From: Agrypnia vestita
Lineage: Eukaryota > Arthropoda > Insecta > Trichoptera > Phryganeidae
DNA length: 64,000 bases
Direction: 5' to 3'
NCBI GenBank assembly: GCA_016648135.1
Contig: JADDOH010004041.1
Location: 124,001 to 188,000 of the forward strand
The position numbers were made by a program, and so were the translations under genes. The number at the start of each line of letters is the position of its first letter. Position 1 is the stretch's first letter. Under the pieces are notes generated by a model. The model was not told the DNA's origin. It saw nothing but the letters and a program-made list of their open reading frames with translations, and made no database searches. Below are positions 33,546 through 45,412 of the stretch, in pieces.

Positions 33546-34064
33546 TTTAATAACTCATATTGTGTGTATTACAAGGTAAAGTAAAACATATTTTTAAAAT
33601 TATAGTGTTGCACCACGAACTATCTGCCAAATCTTTCAATGATATTTTATTAAACTTTTAAAAATAAAAACCAAGCTTGTATTTAAATGTACTAAAATTA
33701 AAATTTTTGAATTTTCATATTAAATCGAGAAGTGGAACCTTTTGACTCGATAAAATATTAATTCTTCAGGCAAACACCATGGATATAAGAGAAATGGAGA
33801 AAATTATACAAAGATTTCCAAGAGACTCATTTTAAGAAACTTAGAGAAAGTATTATTCGACCAAAATTTAAAGTCTTAAGCCAATAAAATAATCAAATCT
33901 ACATAATTTCTACAACTATCTTGAGAACATTAAATTTTCAACAATTTGCTTTCATTTATTGATCAATTGATAACTTGATGTTATGATGAGCGTTGGTAAA
34001 TCATAAGATTCTTCTTAAAAAAACTAAACCATGTTGTACAACTTCGTTTCAGGTGAAATAAATC

Positions 34065-34570
34065 AGGTATCGCGCCTGCGGAAGGAATGAATGAAAACTA
34101 AACGGTTTCTTTTAATTACACTATTTCTCAATATATCACTCGTAAATGAACACTTTATTATCGCTGGATAACCCGTATTTAACATTCACTAGAAATTTCC
34201 ATTCGATTCTCGCATGTTTGATCGCTCTGCTTTATTTTGCTAATGTACTTCGGTCAAGTATCGCGGCTCGCGGCCGATTTCGCACCGACCTGACAAACAC
34301 GACAGCTCTCTCGCGGCGGCCTCCAGATCCTCACTATTTATATCCAAAAACTGGATTATCGAACCTCCTAGATTTTTTAATGTTAAGTAGAAGGTTCTCG
34401 TTGCTTCTCGGTTGTACCAAGCGTTTCCAGACGTTTTTAGACATTTTCCAAAGGTTGTAGATGACCCTAGATTGTTATAGGCCGTTCTAGATCCTTCGAT
34501 AGTGTTGTTGCAAGTGACATATTACAAGGAATTCGGACAATGCGTAAATTCTTTGTAGCATCTCGTTACA
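34065..34570 (+). mobile_element. Solo LTR 4 (subfamily with LTRs 2 and 7)
   Basis: Shares AATTACACTATTT, AATGAACACTTTATTATCG, a TATA-like CACTATTTATATCC at about 34330, ATTGTTATAGGCCGTTCTAG and the 3' terminal block CATCTCGTTACA with solo LTR 7. The 5' edge is uncertain because TGTCACG is not preserved. No internal region adjoins. Confidence 0.75.
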
Positions 34571-37500
34571 ATATATTAGGTCTGCCAGGTGAGAAATTGC
34601 AATAGGCATGATGACAGATTTTGAAATAACATTCTAATTGTAGGTACACGTCTACTATTACCGAAAATAGCATTATTTCAGTCATAAACTAAGTTTTTAC
34701 GCAAATATTTTTCATCTACATATTTATAATTTCGCGCAAAAACGCCCGCAGCTGTCATTTCGTCTACGTGACGTCAAGCCTCAGTAAGCATTGCATCGTG
34801 TCTATGGCAACGGTTCAAAGACACGGTGATGGGTACTGAGGCGTGATGTCATTCGCTCTGACCGGTGTTTTAGTTAAAATGGCAGATTGCACAATTTTAT
34901 ACTTTTATTTTATTGAAAATCTTATTAATCTCAATGTGTACCTATATTAAAACTGGATCATTTTTAGAATACTTTAAAATATTTTCTTCTCTAAAATCAC
35001 TTCTTCTTTAATTTTGTCATCATGCCTATTGAGCACCGCTCCTTTTCGCTATCGTATTGCACAGAACGTAGAAAGCAGTAGAGCGCACCTGATATAATCA
35101 AAGAAATCTTACACATGTCCTCAATCCAAGAATACCATTCCATATGCGCTGTATGCTTTTTGAGATACAGGCGTTTAAAGCCTGACCTATTTTCGTTACT
35201 CTCCGTATCGACTTCTGGTGAAACAAAATCTAGTCTGGTCTACCGGCAATAGAAAGATTAAGGATTCATGTCCCGGTGGCGATTTAGATTGTATTCCAAA
35301 ACGACTTATCTTTTCCATTTTTTTTAACGCCACATTTTCATATCATTATGCTAAGCATAAGCTGAGCAGGAGCTCAAAATTGTATAATTTTACATAAAGT
35401 TCTCATTAAAATATGTATTATACAATACACAAAATAAACCCAAATGTCGTCCATGAATTTATATCGTTAAATTTTATTTCCCAAAACAACTGGATATTCG
35501 TGAAATTCTTATTCCCCAGCCAGCCTGTTGAGCTGTTTCGCCTCGTACATAATTAATATCTCCTCGGATATTCGATGGCAGCGAGATAAATACATCCATT
35601 GCTGTGAAATACAGCGTGAAAAGCCGGGTGCTTGCGATGTTTCTTATCAAAAAGCATAATTTTATCATTTTTAGACAACACCAAAACGACATTTCATTAT
35701 TCGATATTATATTCAACCACGACCATGGACCAATGTTTATTGGGAATCCAAAAAAAACTTATTGATTGAAACTTAAAACTTATTGATTGAAACGTAAACC
35801 AAAAAAACTTATTTATTTATTTGTTTATTTGTTTACGCCCATTAAGTACAGGCTTTTACATAAAGAATATAATATAAATTTCAAAAAGCACATACATTAA
35901 ACAATATCTGTATAGCACCAAAACATGAGTATAAAAATTAAAATCTAAAGTAAAGTGCAGCAATGTGTATAGGCTTTTACATAAAAAATATAACATAAAA
36001 TTAAAATGAATATACATTAAACAATATAAGTTATAAGTAGCAAAATATAAAAGTATCAGTAATTGTTTGAAACGTAAACAAAAGAACGATCTACTTGCTT
36101 TTTTGTTTGCAAAATCATTAATGATTTGATGATTATGATTCATCCAATTCAGCAAAATCATTAATGATACTGACAATACAGAAAGTGACTTATTCGACTT
36201 CAGCCAATAAGGGTTGCCTAAATGATTTTTAATTTACCCAACACTAATTGGCCGAGTTTTTTTTAAAAATATTTATTAGAGACACTAACAGGATAATAGG
36301 TAATAACTCTAATAATAAAACATTATAAATGAAGACTATGCCCATTATCCCAATTACAAGTGTCTTCGGCACGCTCTAGTAACATGTATTTTTACAGTAT
36401 ATTTTACATGTACATTTATGTGTATTATATATTTCGTATTTGAATGTAGTGCGATATATAAGGATATGTAAATAAATAATTTTATTAGGCGAATATGTGG
36501 AAAATGACATCACCACAGTAATTGATAGCAGGTATATTGAGTGATTTTTTGGGCCTGCGGCCTCTATCAATTTACATAGGGCAGAACGTGAAAAATCCAA
36601 ATTGAAATGAGTATTGAAAAGATTCAAACTTTTAACAAATAAATCCCATTACATTTATTCTCCACGGTAATTAATGGTATTTTTTCTAAAAATAGGTGTT
36701 TTCCTATTCATATTCTCGTGTCCCCCACAAGAATTATTTTACAAAAATATGCTGTAAAAATGTATATGTAATTTGTTGAACCTAAACAAAAGCTAGAAAT
36801 AAAGCAGTTAAATCTAATGCGTAATCGAAAATATATAATAATTAATAATTTAGGGCCAGAAATGATGATTATGAATAGAACCCAGAACAATATAGCTGAA
36901 AGCTGATATTTTAAGTACTTATTTTATTTTAATTCCCGGGTTTCAGTATTTCTTAAACACCCTGCAATATATTCCATGATCAATCGAAGTCCCCAGAGAA
37001 TCTTTGATTTGGGTTGTTGCTGAACTAGCCGGGGTGGTATAAATCATTCAGTCGAGCAAACGGCACGCTCCAAACACCCTGTAGTTTCTAAAATTTTGTT
37101 GGCCAACTTAAAATCCTTGGAGATATAAAATCTTGATAATATTAAATTAATTTATATTCGTAAGTGGAAGGCAGAAAATATAATGTCACAGTGTTCTATC
37201 TCAAAATTTTAATTTATTATTATTATGATTAAGACTGTACAAAAAATATTTAATTTCTTGAATGAATAAATAATTTTCGTATCTTTTATCTACACATCAA
37301 TTTTTGCAGGGAGTTTACACAATGCTTATATGTTATAATAATAACACCAATTGCAATTTTAATAACAATCAATTATAAAGTTAGAGAATTAAAATATAAA
37401 TGACTTTAAATTATATTGAATTTCGTCTAAATCTTGCAGCCCTACAAAATTTAATTTCCTTGAGGAAGAAAACTGTGTTTTAAAAGAGAAATTTTTTATT

Positions 37501-37767
37501 CTCATTTCAATATTTTATATTTAAAATACAAAAATATTTTTATATTTTTATGACTAAATTAATACGAACTTAATATTAAATTATTTGCTACGCATGTACC
37601 CATGAATATATATGTTGATTGATACCAAAAATACCAAAACAAAAAATACTTAATCAGATATTCATTCAACAAAATATAAATACCCCACAAACTCGTAATT
37701 CTCATTTTCATAGCAAAAGAGCGTAAATAATAGGATGTTTAAATATTCCCTAATACAATAAAAAAGC
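34571..37767. other. AT-rich gene-free DNA with a local duplication
   Basis: At 35848-35920 and 35966-36040 the sequence AGGCTTTTACATAAA through ATACATTAAACAATAT occurs twice, about 120 bp apart. Short repeats of ACTTATTGATTGAAAC lie at 35755-35795. Nothing else recognised. Confidence 0.35.
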
Positions 37768-37882
37768 CAAACAACACCATTACACGTATCTAGGTGTTAA
37801 AATTTTGAATAATTTACCAATGAATATCAGAACTGAAGAACAATATACAAAATTCAAGAAAGGCATAAAACAAATAGAATAA
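37768..37882 (+). pseudogene. LINE-type C-terminus (family L-C), copy 1
   Basis: An in-frame stretch reads HHYTYLGVKILNNLPMN and then EEQYTKFKKGIKQIE before a TAA stop. The pattern xYxGxKxxNxLPxxI...FKKxxK is the usual extreme C-terminus of insect non-LTR retrotransposon ORF2 proteins. A second copy lies at 41104-41256 in the same orientation. The rest of the ORF is absent. Confidence 0.6.
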
Positions 37883-38423
37883 TACATACCTAATCAAAAC
37901 AAAAAACAGTTAGAATTAAAAAAAAACTGTACTCCGAAAACAATTTGTACACTGGATTCACTAATATTTATTTTATGATGTTTATATTTCTCTACACTGT
38001 TCCATTTATTACGTTATACTTACTTATATTCATGCTATAACATTATGCATCATCTACTCCTGTTCCCAAACATAAGTTTTAACTTTTCTGAGGACAGTTA
38101 AACACGTATAAAAAAATGTAATATTCACTGTCACTGTAACATGTATTTATTTTATTTTCAATAAAAAAACTCTTTTTCAATAAGTGCGATAGCACTTTGT
38201 TTTTGCTTTTCTTGCACAGCATGCACGTGCCCTAGGGCAAATTGAGTGGCAAATTCTATTATTCAAAAATACTTAAAATAGTATTATATCATATTTGGAA
38301 CGAGAAATTTAAAAAAGAGGAATGTTTTTGCGCATGCCCTGAAGATTTACGATGTATGCAACATTTGACTAGGACAGGATCTTAAATTAAGAGAGTAACG
38401 TTTGAAACGGATGCCATTCAATA

Positions 38424-38569
38424 GAGTAGCTTGTTGCTCTAGTCCTTAGGACTCTCGCCTAGTAATCCAGTGGACGGTGGTTTGAGCCCCATTTCAGCAG
38501 TCTGCCAATTAGTCCTATTTTCATATAACAAGCGTTTAATTTAGTTTGAAAATATGAACATAATTAATA
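38424..38569 (+). mobile_element. SINE family A, old copy
   Basis: GAGTAGCTTGTTGCTC, TAGGACTCTCGCCTAGT and TAGTCCTATTTTCATA align with the copy at 1179, but the B box is mutated (GGTTTGAGCCC). It abuts the end of repeat R. Confidence 0.7.
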
Positions 38570-38825
38570 AAAAAATAACCCATAAAAACCAATTTTTTAT
38601 TATACTCCCTTTCTCATTCACTAGTTGAAATATTTTTTTTCGCTTAACCTACGCGTTGGGCTTCGGTCGGGCGACGCTACGAAAGGGAGTAATAAAAAAT
38701 TTCCAAAAATCCAAAATTATACTATAATCAGGTTTCGCGGCTACCAGATGCGTTGAAATATTTTCATACAACTTAATAAGTTGTATGAAAAAACCATTCA
38801 AAATTTGAAAAATCCAAAAATATTA

Positions 38826-39932
38826 GGTCCTTACATATGAAATTGATGTTTTGCCGTACTGACAAATTTGATCTCAAATATCTTCTCTTTGGTTAGGAAT
38901 TCCAAATCCAAATTTATACAGCTATTTACTCATGTATTTGTGTTTTGAAAATTATAATTCATTTGTTTTTTCCTCAATTGTTTTTTTCTTTGCGTCACTC
39001 AGTTTACAAAATGAAAAACTTGAAATATCGCGTTATTTACGAGTACGAGTTCCACCGTGGCACCAGTGCTGCAGAAACGGCTCGAAGGATTAATGATGTG
39101 TATGGCGACGGTGCCGCAAAAGAAAACACAGTGCGTTTTTGGTTCCAAAGTTTTCGTTCTGGAAATTTCGACCTGCAGAACAAGCCCCGTGGACGGCCGG
39201 AGACCAAAGTTGATCATGAAGAATTGAAGGCTATTGTGGAAGCGGATCCATTGCAAACCACATCCGAGTTAGCTGCAGGCTGCGGTGTTAGTGATAAAAC
39301 TGTTTTAATCCACTTGAAGCAAATTGGTAAGGTGAAAAAGCTTGAAAGGTGGGGACCTCACGAATTGAGTGAAGCAAATCAACAAACGCGAGTTACTTGT
39401 GAGCGTTTGGTGGACTAGTGCTGGTGTCGTTCACTACAGCTTTCTTAAATCTGGCCAGACGATTACGGCAGATGTCTATTGTCAGCAACTGCAAACCATG
39501 ATGGAAAAGCTAGCTGCTAAACAACCGAGGCTGGTGAATCGCTCTAGGCCACTGCTGCTTCATGATAACGCTAGACCACACACTGCACAACAGACGGCTA
39601 CCAAATTAGAGGAGCGTCAATTGGAATGTCTAAGACATCCACCGTACTCTCCGGACCTTGCCCCAACAGATTACCATTTTTTTCGAAATTTGGATAACTT
39701 CTTGCAAAGGAAAAAATTCAACTCCGATGGGGCAGTCCAAACCGCCTTCAAAGATTTTATTGATTCCCGTCCGAATGATTTTTTTAGTAAAGAGATCGAT
39801 GAACTACCTATGAGATGGCAAAAGTGCATAGATAGCAATGGTACATACTTTGATTAAATAAATATATTATAATAAAAAAAAATCGGCTTTATGTTCCTCC
39901 CATACTAAACGTCAATTTCATATGTAAGGACC
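38826..39932 (+). mobile_element. mariner-family transposon, internally deleted, with TA duplication
   Basis: Termini GGTCCTTACATATGAAATTG and its near-perfect inverse CAATTTCATATGTAAGGACC lie next to TA dinucleotides at 38824-38825 and 39933-39934. The 1107-bp length is short of the usual 1.25-1.3 kb, consistent with the deletion in its transposase gene. The termini are well matched, so the copy could be mobilised in trans if a full-length relative exists. Confidence 0.95.
39011..39857 (+). pseudogene. mariner transposase, broken by an internal deletion
   Basis: The start Met at 39011 opens MKNLKYRVIYEYEF. Residues 6-50 form the first helix-turn-helix, the GRPE linker is at 61-64, the second helix-turn-helix covers about 70-105 (ADPLQTTSELA, VLIHLKQIGKVKKL), and WGPHEL at 114-119 replaces the family's WVPHEL. 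After NQQTRV the frame runs into a stop at 39416-39418. The C-terminal half continues in another frame from LLVSVWWTSAG (about 39393) to SNGTYFD at 39857, with HDNARPH and YSPDLAPTDYH; the two Asp are separated by 34 residues, so this is a DD34D enzyme. The deletion removes about 60 residues that in relatives include the first catalytic Asp (CDEKW). Closest recalled relatives are the cecropia/Hsmar1-like mariners. Confidence 0.95.
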
Positions 39933-40559
39933 TAATATATTATTTTTTTTAACAAAAATTTGATAGATCTTCTTGACATCGCCACTAGTCTGCTTGCAAA
40001 GTTTTAGCTCGATTGGATCACGGGAAAGGGGTTTAAAATGGATCCAAAGTTTTTTCGTTAAACAAGAAGACAAGAAGACAAGCAGACGCCACGAGTTAAT
40101 ATGTAGGTACTTTGTTTTCACCACTAACATATTAAAAATATGAACGTGTTTTAGGGCCAATCCCTTCGTCGGGGTACAGTGTATGGTGGGTAATCGGTTA
40201 ACGAACATAATCTGTTCCAAGACTATATTCGCTATCCAAATTGTTTGTTAACCAATCATAAATTTACCATAGATTTTTATGGGAATTCAATTAATTCGTT
40301 CTGTGTATATACACCAACAAATTAAAAATCAAACTAAAAAAATTTTTCCTCTTTTTGAAGAAGTGAAAATTTCAAGTTAGGCTATTAGCACTATGTAGCA
40401 TTCCGTATTCGCGTTACAAAAAAAACAATACATTCCATTTGAATTAAACGTTTTACAAAGATAGTATAATAAAGAGTAACAGCGCAAAATTTTGTTTAGA
40501 ATGGTTAAAAGATGTCGCATGGATATTTTTTTTTATTTGACCATAATTTTAGATTAACG

Positions 40560-40745
40560 ACGATATTTAATATTTAACGTAGCTTCATTTGCCTTACGAG
40601 GTATCCAGTCTTTGCCAATTTAGATTTTACGTTTATTTCATACCCCCGAGAGCCTTTTGTTTTCAGCGAGGCTTTCCTGGGTCCCCGATGCGAATTAACA
40701 AACGCTTCTTGGAATTGCTTCCCAACCAGGGAAGTAGATTTATTA
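40560..40745. other. GC-richer unique island
   Basis: Contrasts with AT-rich flanks and matches no repeat in the window. It contains a TTTTCAG at about 40660-40666 but no clear donor for an exon. A candidate conserved non-coding element. Confidence 0.3.
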
Positions 40746-41103
40746 ATCATGTTGATGTTTTACGATGAGCAGCTTTCGTATAATAATGCGTATTAAGGGT
40801 TTCATTAGATTTAATCATGGAAGTTTCTCGATTTATTCATTCTATTATTAAAACTAGATTGAAGTTATAATGAGGAGCGCGTAGTTAATGTTTAATAATT
40901 TAATATAAAAAATCGAATTCTATGATACTCTACAGCCTGACCGTTGATTACAGAGATTATGAAACTTAGTTTTTCCGACGTTAAATTTTATAGAATAAAA
41001 TATAACTGCCGATAATAAAATATGAAAAGTTAATGTATCAAAATAAATAAAAGAATTTTTAAATCCTAAAATAAAGATACCAACTTTAAAAACCACCATG
41101 GCA

Positions 41104-41256
41104 CAACATTACTATACATACTTGGGAGCTAAATGGTACAATACATTGTTGTCGCAAAACGAATTACAAGAAAAAAACGTTCCAAAATACGAACAGTTTA
41201 AGAAAGAAGTCAAATGTATTGTAACCTTAGAGTATCCATATACTCTAAGATTGTAA
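41104..41256 (+). pseudogene. LINE-type C-terminus (family L-C), copy 2
   Basis: Reads QHYYTYLGAKWYNTLL and then KYEQFKKEVKCIV before a stop at 41254-41256, in the same pattern as 37768-37882. Decayed relative to a functional end (the N-LP motif is lost). Confidence 0.55.
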
Positions 41257-41990
41257 CATTGCCCACATGTCTTAAATGGTTTTTGTATAATAAAAATTAC
41301 TACTTATAAATTGTTTCTGATTTTGCACTTTAATTTGGCTTGTAAATACTCCTCCCATAATCTCAAGCTAATGGCTCATATTTTGGGGAGTATAATGTCA
41401 TTAAAATGTAATTACATCATTATTATTTTTCTATTGTATAAATAAGTATATAAAAAATATAAAGTTCACCGCCGGTCTTGATTTCTTGTGGAAAAATCTT
41501 GGAAGTGAAAATAAACACACTTCCCATCATACAATCGAGCTGAAACTTTACACATCGACTTGATGTCAATCACAATGCATTCTAACACACCAAACACATG
41601 CAAATAAAAAAAATGCAAAGTTATCTCAGATGCTCGTGGAAGAACTTACTTTCTGGTTGTATTCAAAAACTATTTAAATCGTAGACAATTTAAAATTTAT
41701 CTTTTTCTTTAAATTTGATACAAAACAAAAGCTGGTTGTCATTCTGTAAAATGATTTTGTTTGCTGAAAAATTATTGAAGTTTAATTTCAGAATGGATAT
41801 TTACTACATATTTGTAGTAGATATTTCGGTTAAACCTAAAACGTGATTGATACAACAAAGTATTGGAGTGGCATGAAAATCTTGACGAGTTTCAGTGAGT
41901 TGGATTTTTGATTTCACCCAGCGTAATCAAATTGTCAACAAGCGGAAACCGAGACCTCGCATATAAAGGATTTTTAAAGAAAACTATATT
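41257..41990. other. AT-rich gene-free DNA
   Basis: CAATCGAGCTGAAACTTTAC near 41533 matches part of repeat R (8405 region) over about 30 bp and may be a scrap of it. Otherwise nothing is seen. Confidence 0.3.
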
Positions 41991-42035
41991 TAAATGGATA
42001 AAAATAACTTGGTTAAACACCACTATATTTGTCAT

Positions 42036-42084
42036 CGATTCCGACCAGGTTTCGCTACGACCGTAGCTTCTTTGGGGTAAAATC
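42036..42084 (-). ncRNA. Hammerhead-ribozyme motif, left arm
   Basis: Minus strand: stem I GATT..CC pairing GG..AATC with a small bulge, core CCAAAGA (two changes from CTGANGA, including the G5 position), one unpaired A, stem II GCTACG/CGTAGC (6 bp), GAA, stem III ACC/GGT, and C as cleavage-site residue. Folding is well kept, but the core changes predict loss of activity. Confidence 0.55.
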
Positions 42085-42097
42085 TTAACTCGGTTAA

Positions 42098-42146
42098 GAT
42101 TTTAACCTAAAGAAGCTACGGTCGTAGCGAAACCTGGTTGGAATCG
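42098..42146 (+). ncRNA. Hammerhead-ribozyme motif, right arm
   Basis: Plus strand: core CTAAAGA (one change, G5 to A), stem II GCTACG/CGTAGC, GAA, stem III ACC/GGT, cleavage-site T, then GGAATC facing GATT in the upstream strand. G5 is invariant in active hammerheads, so activity is unlikely. Confidence 0.55.
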
Positions 42147-42734
42147 ATAACAAATATAGTGGTGTTTAACCAAGTTATTTTTATTCATTTATTTATAATG
42201 TTCCACCACCAAGTGTTTGCTTCCTTCGAAAATTTAAAAATATATTTTTATGGCTTGAATTTTTATAAAAAAAAATCAATGTGTTGTTAATTAATAACTT
42301 ACTGTTAAAAGAAGTTATGAGATAAACTGTGATCATTACAACCGAAAACCAATCGCAGTTTTTGTCGCTACTGTAAAGGACGATTATGAATTCATATTTG
42401 TCAAATAAGGGTTTATATTATTAGTAACTATATATATCAATACACCTGCTCATCTAATTTTTGCATTTTCTACTAAGAAAATGCAAGAATTAACATTCAC
42501 ATTTATATGCCCAGGTTACAAGTATACATACAGAAAGATTGACTATATTTAAGACAAAATCGCTATCGATTATGATGTGTTAATAGTTTTTTAATCTATT
42601 TTATTTCCTCATTGTAAATTATACCACTGAAATTAATAACGCCAACTTATTTTAATACTAGAACTAGCTGTAACCCGTAAAAAATGACGGACCATTAGTT
42701 CGTCTTTGCTAAGCTAATACATTTATGGTATCTA

Positions 42735-42890
42735 TTTTTGGCATCATAAATAGCAACATACGTAAAGCGGCCAGGTCGGGTTTGCTGGCCCGAGGTTCAA
42801 GCCCCATGGACGTTACACGAAGTTATACGACAGGCAGACATACAGACAGATAGACGGACAGACTACGAAATTATTATGTTTGTTAATCCC
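42735..42890 (+). mobile_element. tRNA-derived SINE, family D, copy 2
   Basis: Head with B-box-like AGGTTCAAGCCCC, then ACACGAAGTTATACGACAGG, a GACAGA-rich run and TACGAAATTATTATGTTTG, matching 28440-28640 on the opposite strand. Confidence 0.65.
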
Positions 42891-43356
42891 ATCGATGGCA
42901 CGAGCAGGCCATTTCTGGTTCCTGGATTCTTTAGACTAGGTACATCAAGAGACGGCGCAACTTATCTTTATAACTCATTCATGGAAGACTGTTTGTGTTC
43001 TTACAAAGCTTGGGAACTCGATAAAAAATAGTCTCAGAGATGGCAGCACATTTATTCGTATTCCATTACAGGAATCGTACCGAAAACATTAAAACACCTT
43101 GGAAAAATTGTGTTCTGATATGTTCTACTTTGTTCCACCACAGTATTCAGAGCTCTAGTGGCCTTGAGCCAAACTTTTGGTCTTTTCTAACTGGTAAATT
43201 AATTAATTATTTAATTAATTGGGTAATTAAGTAAAATGATTAAAATTTACCAGTTACGGCAGATCATCCCGAAGTAGATTTCAGTCGCTTACCTGAAACA
43301 AAGATAAGATCTGATAAGAAAAACAATGTTTCTCAAATACATTTTAGTGAATATAC

Positions 43357-43705
43357 ATTATAGATGTCTCACAGAGACGATTTTTATGGGAAAATCGACG
43401 GCCTATCGTATGGTTGGCTTAAGTGATCATTTTAGACAACGTAACGTTCATATTTCCACCCATGATAGAATACCATGTCTATCAAATTTTTGGAAGCCGT
43501 ATATATTTAAATTTTACATGTTCCGTGTATGTGTTGTAATACTTAATCCATAGCGCGACCGGCGTCCAAAGCTTTTGCATCGCCCTTAAATGACCACAGA
43601 TGTCACTAATGAGGTATATATTTTTATTGGAATTTTTTAGCAGTTAAGTTCACCATTTCCACCCATGACAGAATATCATGTCTATCAAATTTTTGTAAGT
43701 TATAC
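43357..43705. mobile_element. MITE family M copy
   Basis: Starts near TAGATGTCTCACAGAGACGA and holds GGCTTAAGTGATCATTTTAG and TTCCACCCATGATAGAATAC. A second TTCCACCCATGACAGAATAT at about 43650 suggests an internal duplication or two nested copies. Non-coding. Confidence 0.6.
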
Positions 43706-43719
43706 ATAGTTATTTATAA

Positions 43720-44185
43720 TGTCACGGGATCGTGGGTGTGGGAGGCAAATAAATCGTTTAAAATAAATTAAAATTTTATTAATTAAATTAAGTGACACTG
43801 TACACAAATTTAATGGGAGCACCGTTCTTTAACTAACACTGATTGTCACTAGAATATTCCACACAGGTACTTCTTTAACTCGCTGCAGTTTTGTCTGTTG
43901 CAAGGTCATTCCGTTCGAGTTTGCACTAGTTCATGGTAAATCGCAAGCGCCTACTGTGAGCTTGTCTCTGGTAAAACGCCTATGGTCATGCGTCACTTGT
44001 CAAAATAACTTTGAACTCTGCAGTGGCCCGTCATCTCCTATAAGCAAAATGTCGGTACGCGAGACATCCAGAATATTTGTGATTATGGTTAATTCGAGAA
44101 TAATTCAGTTAATTCTCAATTCACGTAGACTGTTCGAGAGACTTCGATAATGTGTAGTTACCATTGTTTTTAGATTCTCATGACA
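43720..44185 (+). mobile_element. Solo LTR 5 (subfamily with LTR 1)
   Basis: Termini TGTCACGGG and CTCATGACA are near-inverse, as LTR ends are. GTGGGAGGCAAAT, AGAATATT, AGACTGTTCGAGAGACTT and TAGATTCTCATGACA align with LTR 1. No target duplication is visible and no internal region adjoins. Confidence 0.75.
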
Positions 44186-44434
44186 GTACAATAAATAATT
44201 ATTTTATTGACATTGATTTCAATCACATTGATGAGGATTTAAAAAGATTAATACAAATTAGAAATACCAAATGCAAATGATGATGTCACCACAAAATCAT
44301 TTTACATTTATTTAAGAAGTTACTATATTTTTGATAACATTTTTGGTAAATGTTGAAAATATTATCATATGGCAGGAACACGCAAAAATTAGTTGTTATT
44401 ATTTCGTAATATTTAGTTTGTAATAAATACTATA

Positions 44435-45325
44435 CAAGATTTGAACACCAATGGTAAAACAAAAATTAAAGTGGATGGTGAACTATACAGGGAAATACCG
44501 ACGATGACAGGAATCAGACAGAGTGATAGTCTTAGTCCATTTTTGTTCAACTTGATTATGGACGAAATAATAGAGGAGATGACAGCTCTTGGACTCGGGT
44601 ACAGTATGGGGGATAGAATCATTAATGTAGTGTGTTACGCTGACGATGCTACTATACTGGCTGAAAACGAAGAAGACTGACAAAGAATGCTTTACAAGTT
44701 CCATCTTGCATGCAGGAAGTACAACATGATCATTTAAATCGAGAAAACTAAGCATCTAGACAACCTCGAAGATGTAAACTGATGGTAGACAATAAACCCA
44801 TAGAACAGGTTATGAAATTTAAGTAACTTGGGGTGGAGATATCTAGCTACAGCGATCTGTATAACGAAGTCAAAAAGCAGACAAAGCAGTGGTTATCTCC
44901 GGATGCTTAAGATACACTGTATGGGCCAATTATAAATATGCAAGTGGAAAGCAAAGTCGGAATATATAAAACGTGCATAAGACTTATCATGATATCGGTA
45001 TCGAATCAAGAGCGGACACGGTGAGAACCAAACGCCTCCTCAGAACTACTGAGATGAAGACCCTAAGACCCATTGCGGGCAAGACCCTCAGAGACAGAGT
45101 ACCCAATGCGGAAATCCGCAGAACCTGTGACATACAACACATTGTAAGATGGAGACTATGTCGAGAGAATGGAGCAGACGAGACTTCCCAGAGCCGTGAT
45201 GTGCGGGATTCCAGAGGGGCGCCTACCGCCAGGGAGAGCACCAAAGAGATGGAGAGAGAGCTGGACGTCATCGTCACAAGACTATGACTGACCGGTCAAC
45301 ATAGAACAAGGATCCAACAAAAGAA
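44435..45325 (+). pseudogene. LINE reverse transcriptase fragment (family L-D)
   Basis: A degraded frame contains GIRQSDSLSPFLFNLIMDEI (motif B region; the family usually has QGDSLSP) and VVCYADDATILAENEED (palm motif C with catalytic YADD), then a stop at 44678-44680. Further on, in other frames: FHLACRKYNMI, LGVEISSYSDLYNEV, and GIESRADTVRTKRLLRTTEM with RTCDIQHIVRWRL in the thumb and C-terminus. An 'endonuclease-reverse transcriptase' LINE of insect type, 5'-truncated and inactive. Confidence 0.9.
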
Positions 45326-45367
45326 GAAGATTTAGTTTGTATAGTTTATCCTGTTAGTTTGTATAGT

Positions 45368-45412
45368 TTATCCCGAAATAAGAACGGTGGTTCTGAAACC
45401 GGTTAGTATTAT
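45368..45412 (+). ncRNA. Decayed hammerhead-ribozyme motif
   Basis: Core CCGAAAT (G8 and A9 lost), stem II AGAAC/GTTCT (5 bp), intact GAAAC and stem III ACCGGT. The tail AATATAGTGGGTTTTAAGC follows. Just upstream TAGTTTGTATAGTTTATC is duplicated in tandem (about 45334 and 45354). Confidence 0.45.

Larger units (their letters stand above)
33177..33597. repeat. 420-bp palindrome carrying a hammerhead motif in each arm
   Basis: Inverted arms of about 185-200 bp meet near 33385. Reading outward from the centre each arm has a GC-rich segment (CGCCGCGC-type), then the hammerhead core CTGATGA, stem II, GAAAC and a tail with GTAGTTGTAATTTAATAAC, ending in GTAAAGTAAAACATATTT. The two arms differ at scattered positions only. 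No open frame. A head-to-head dimer of the ribozyme-bearing family. Confidence 0.85.
38570..40100. repeat. Repeat R copy split by a mariner insertion
   Basis: The outer parts 38570-38825 and 39933-40100 are the reverse complement of repeat R at 8331-8719. The interruption falls in AAAAAT(G)TATTATTTTTTTT, matched intact in the 8331 copy. This dates repeat R as older than the mariner insertion. Confidence 0.85.
41991..42192. repeat. 200-bp palindrome carrying a hammerhead motif in each arm
   Basis: Arms of about 99 bp meet at GTTAAGATTTT/AAAATCTTAAC around a 3-nt centre (42090-42092). Each arm reads outward through a hammerhead motif and then ATAGTGGTGTTTAACCAAGT, the family tail. The arms differ at few positions. 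Confidence 0.88.
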
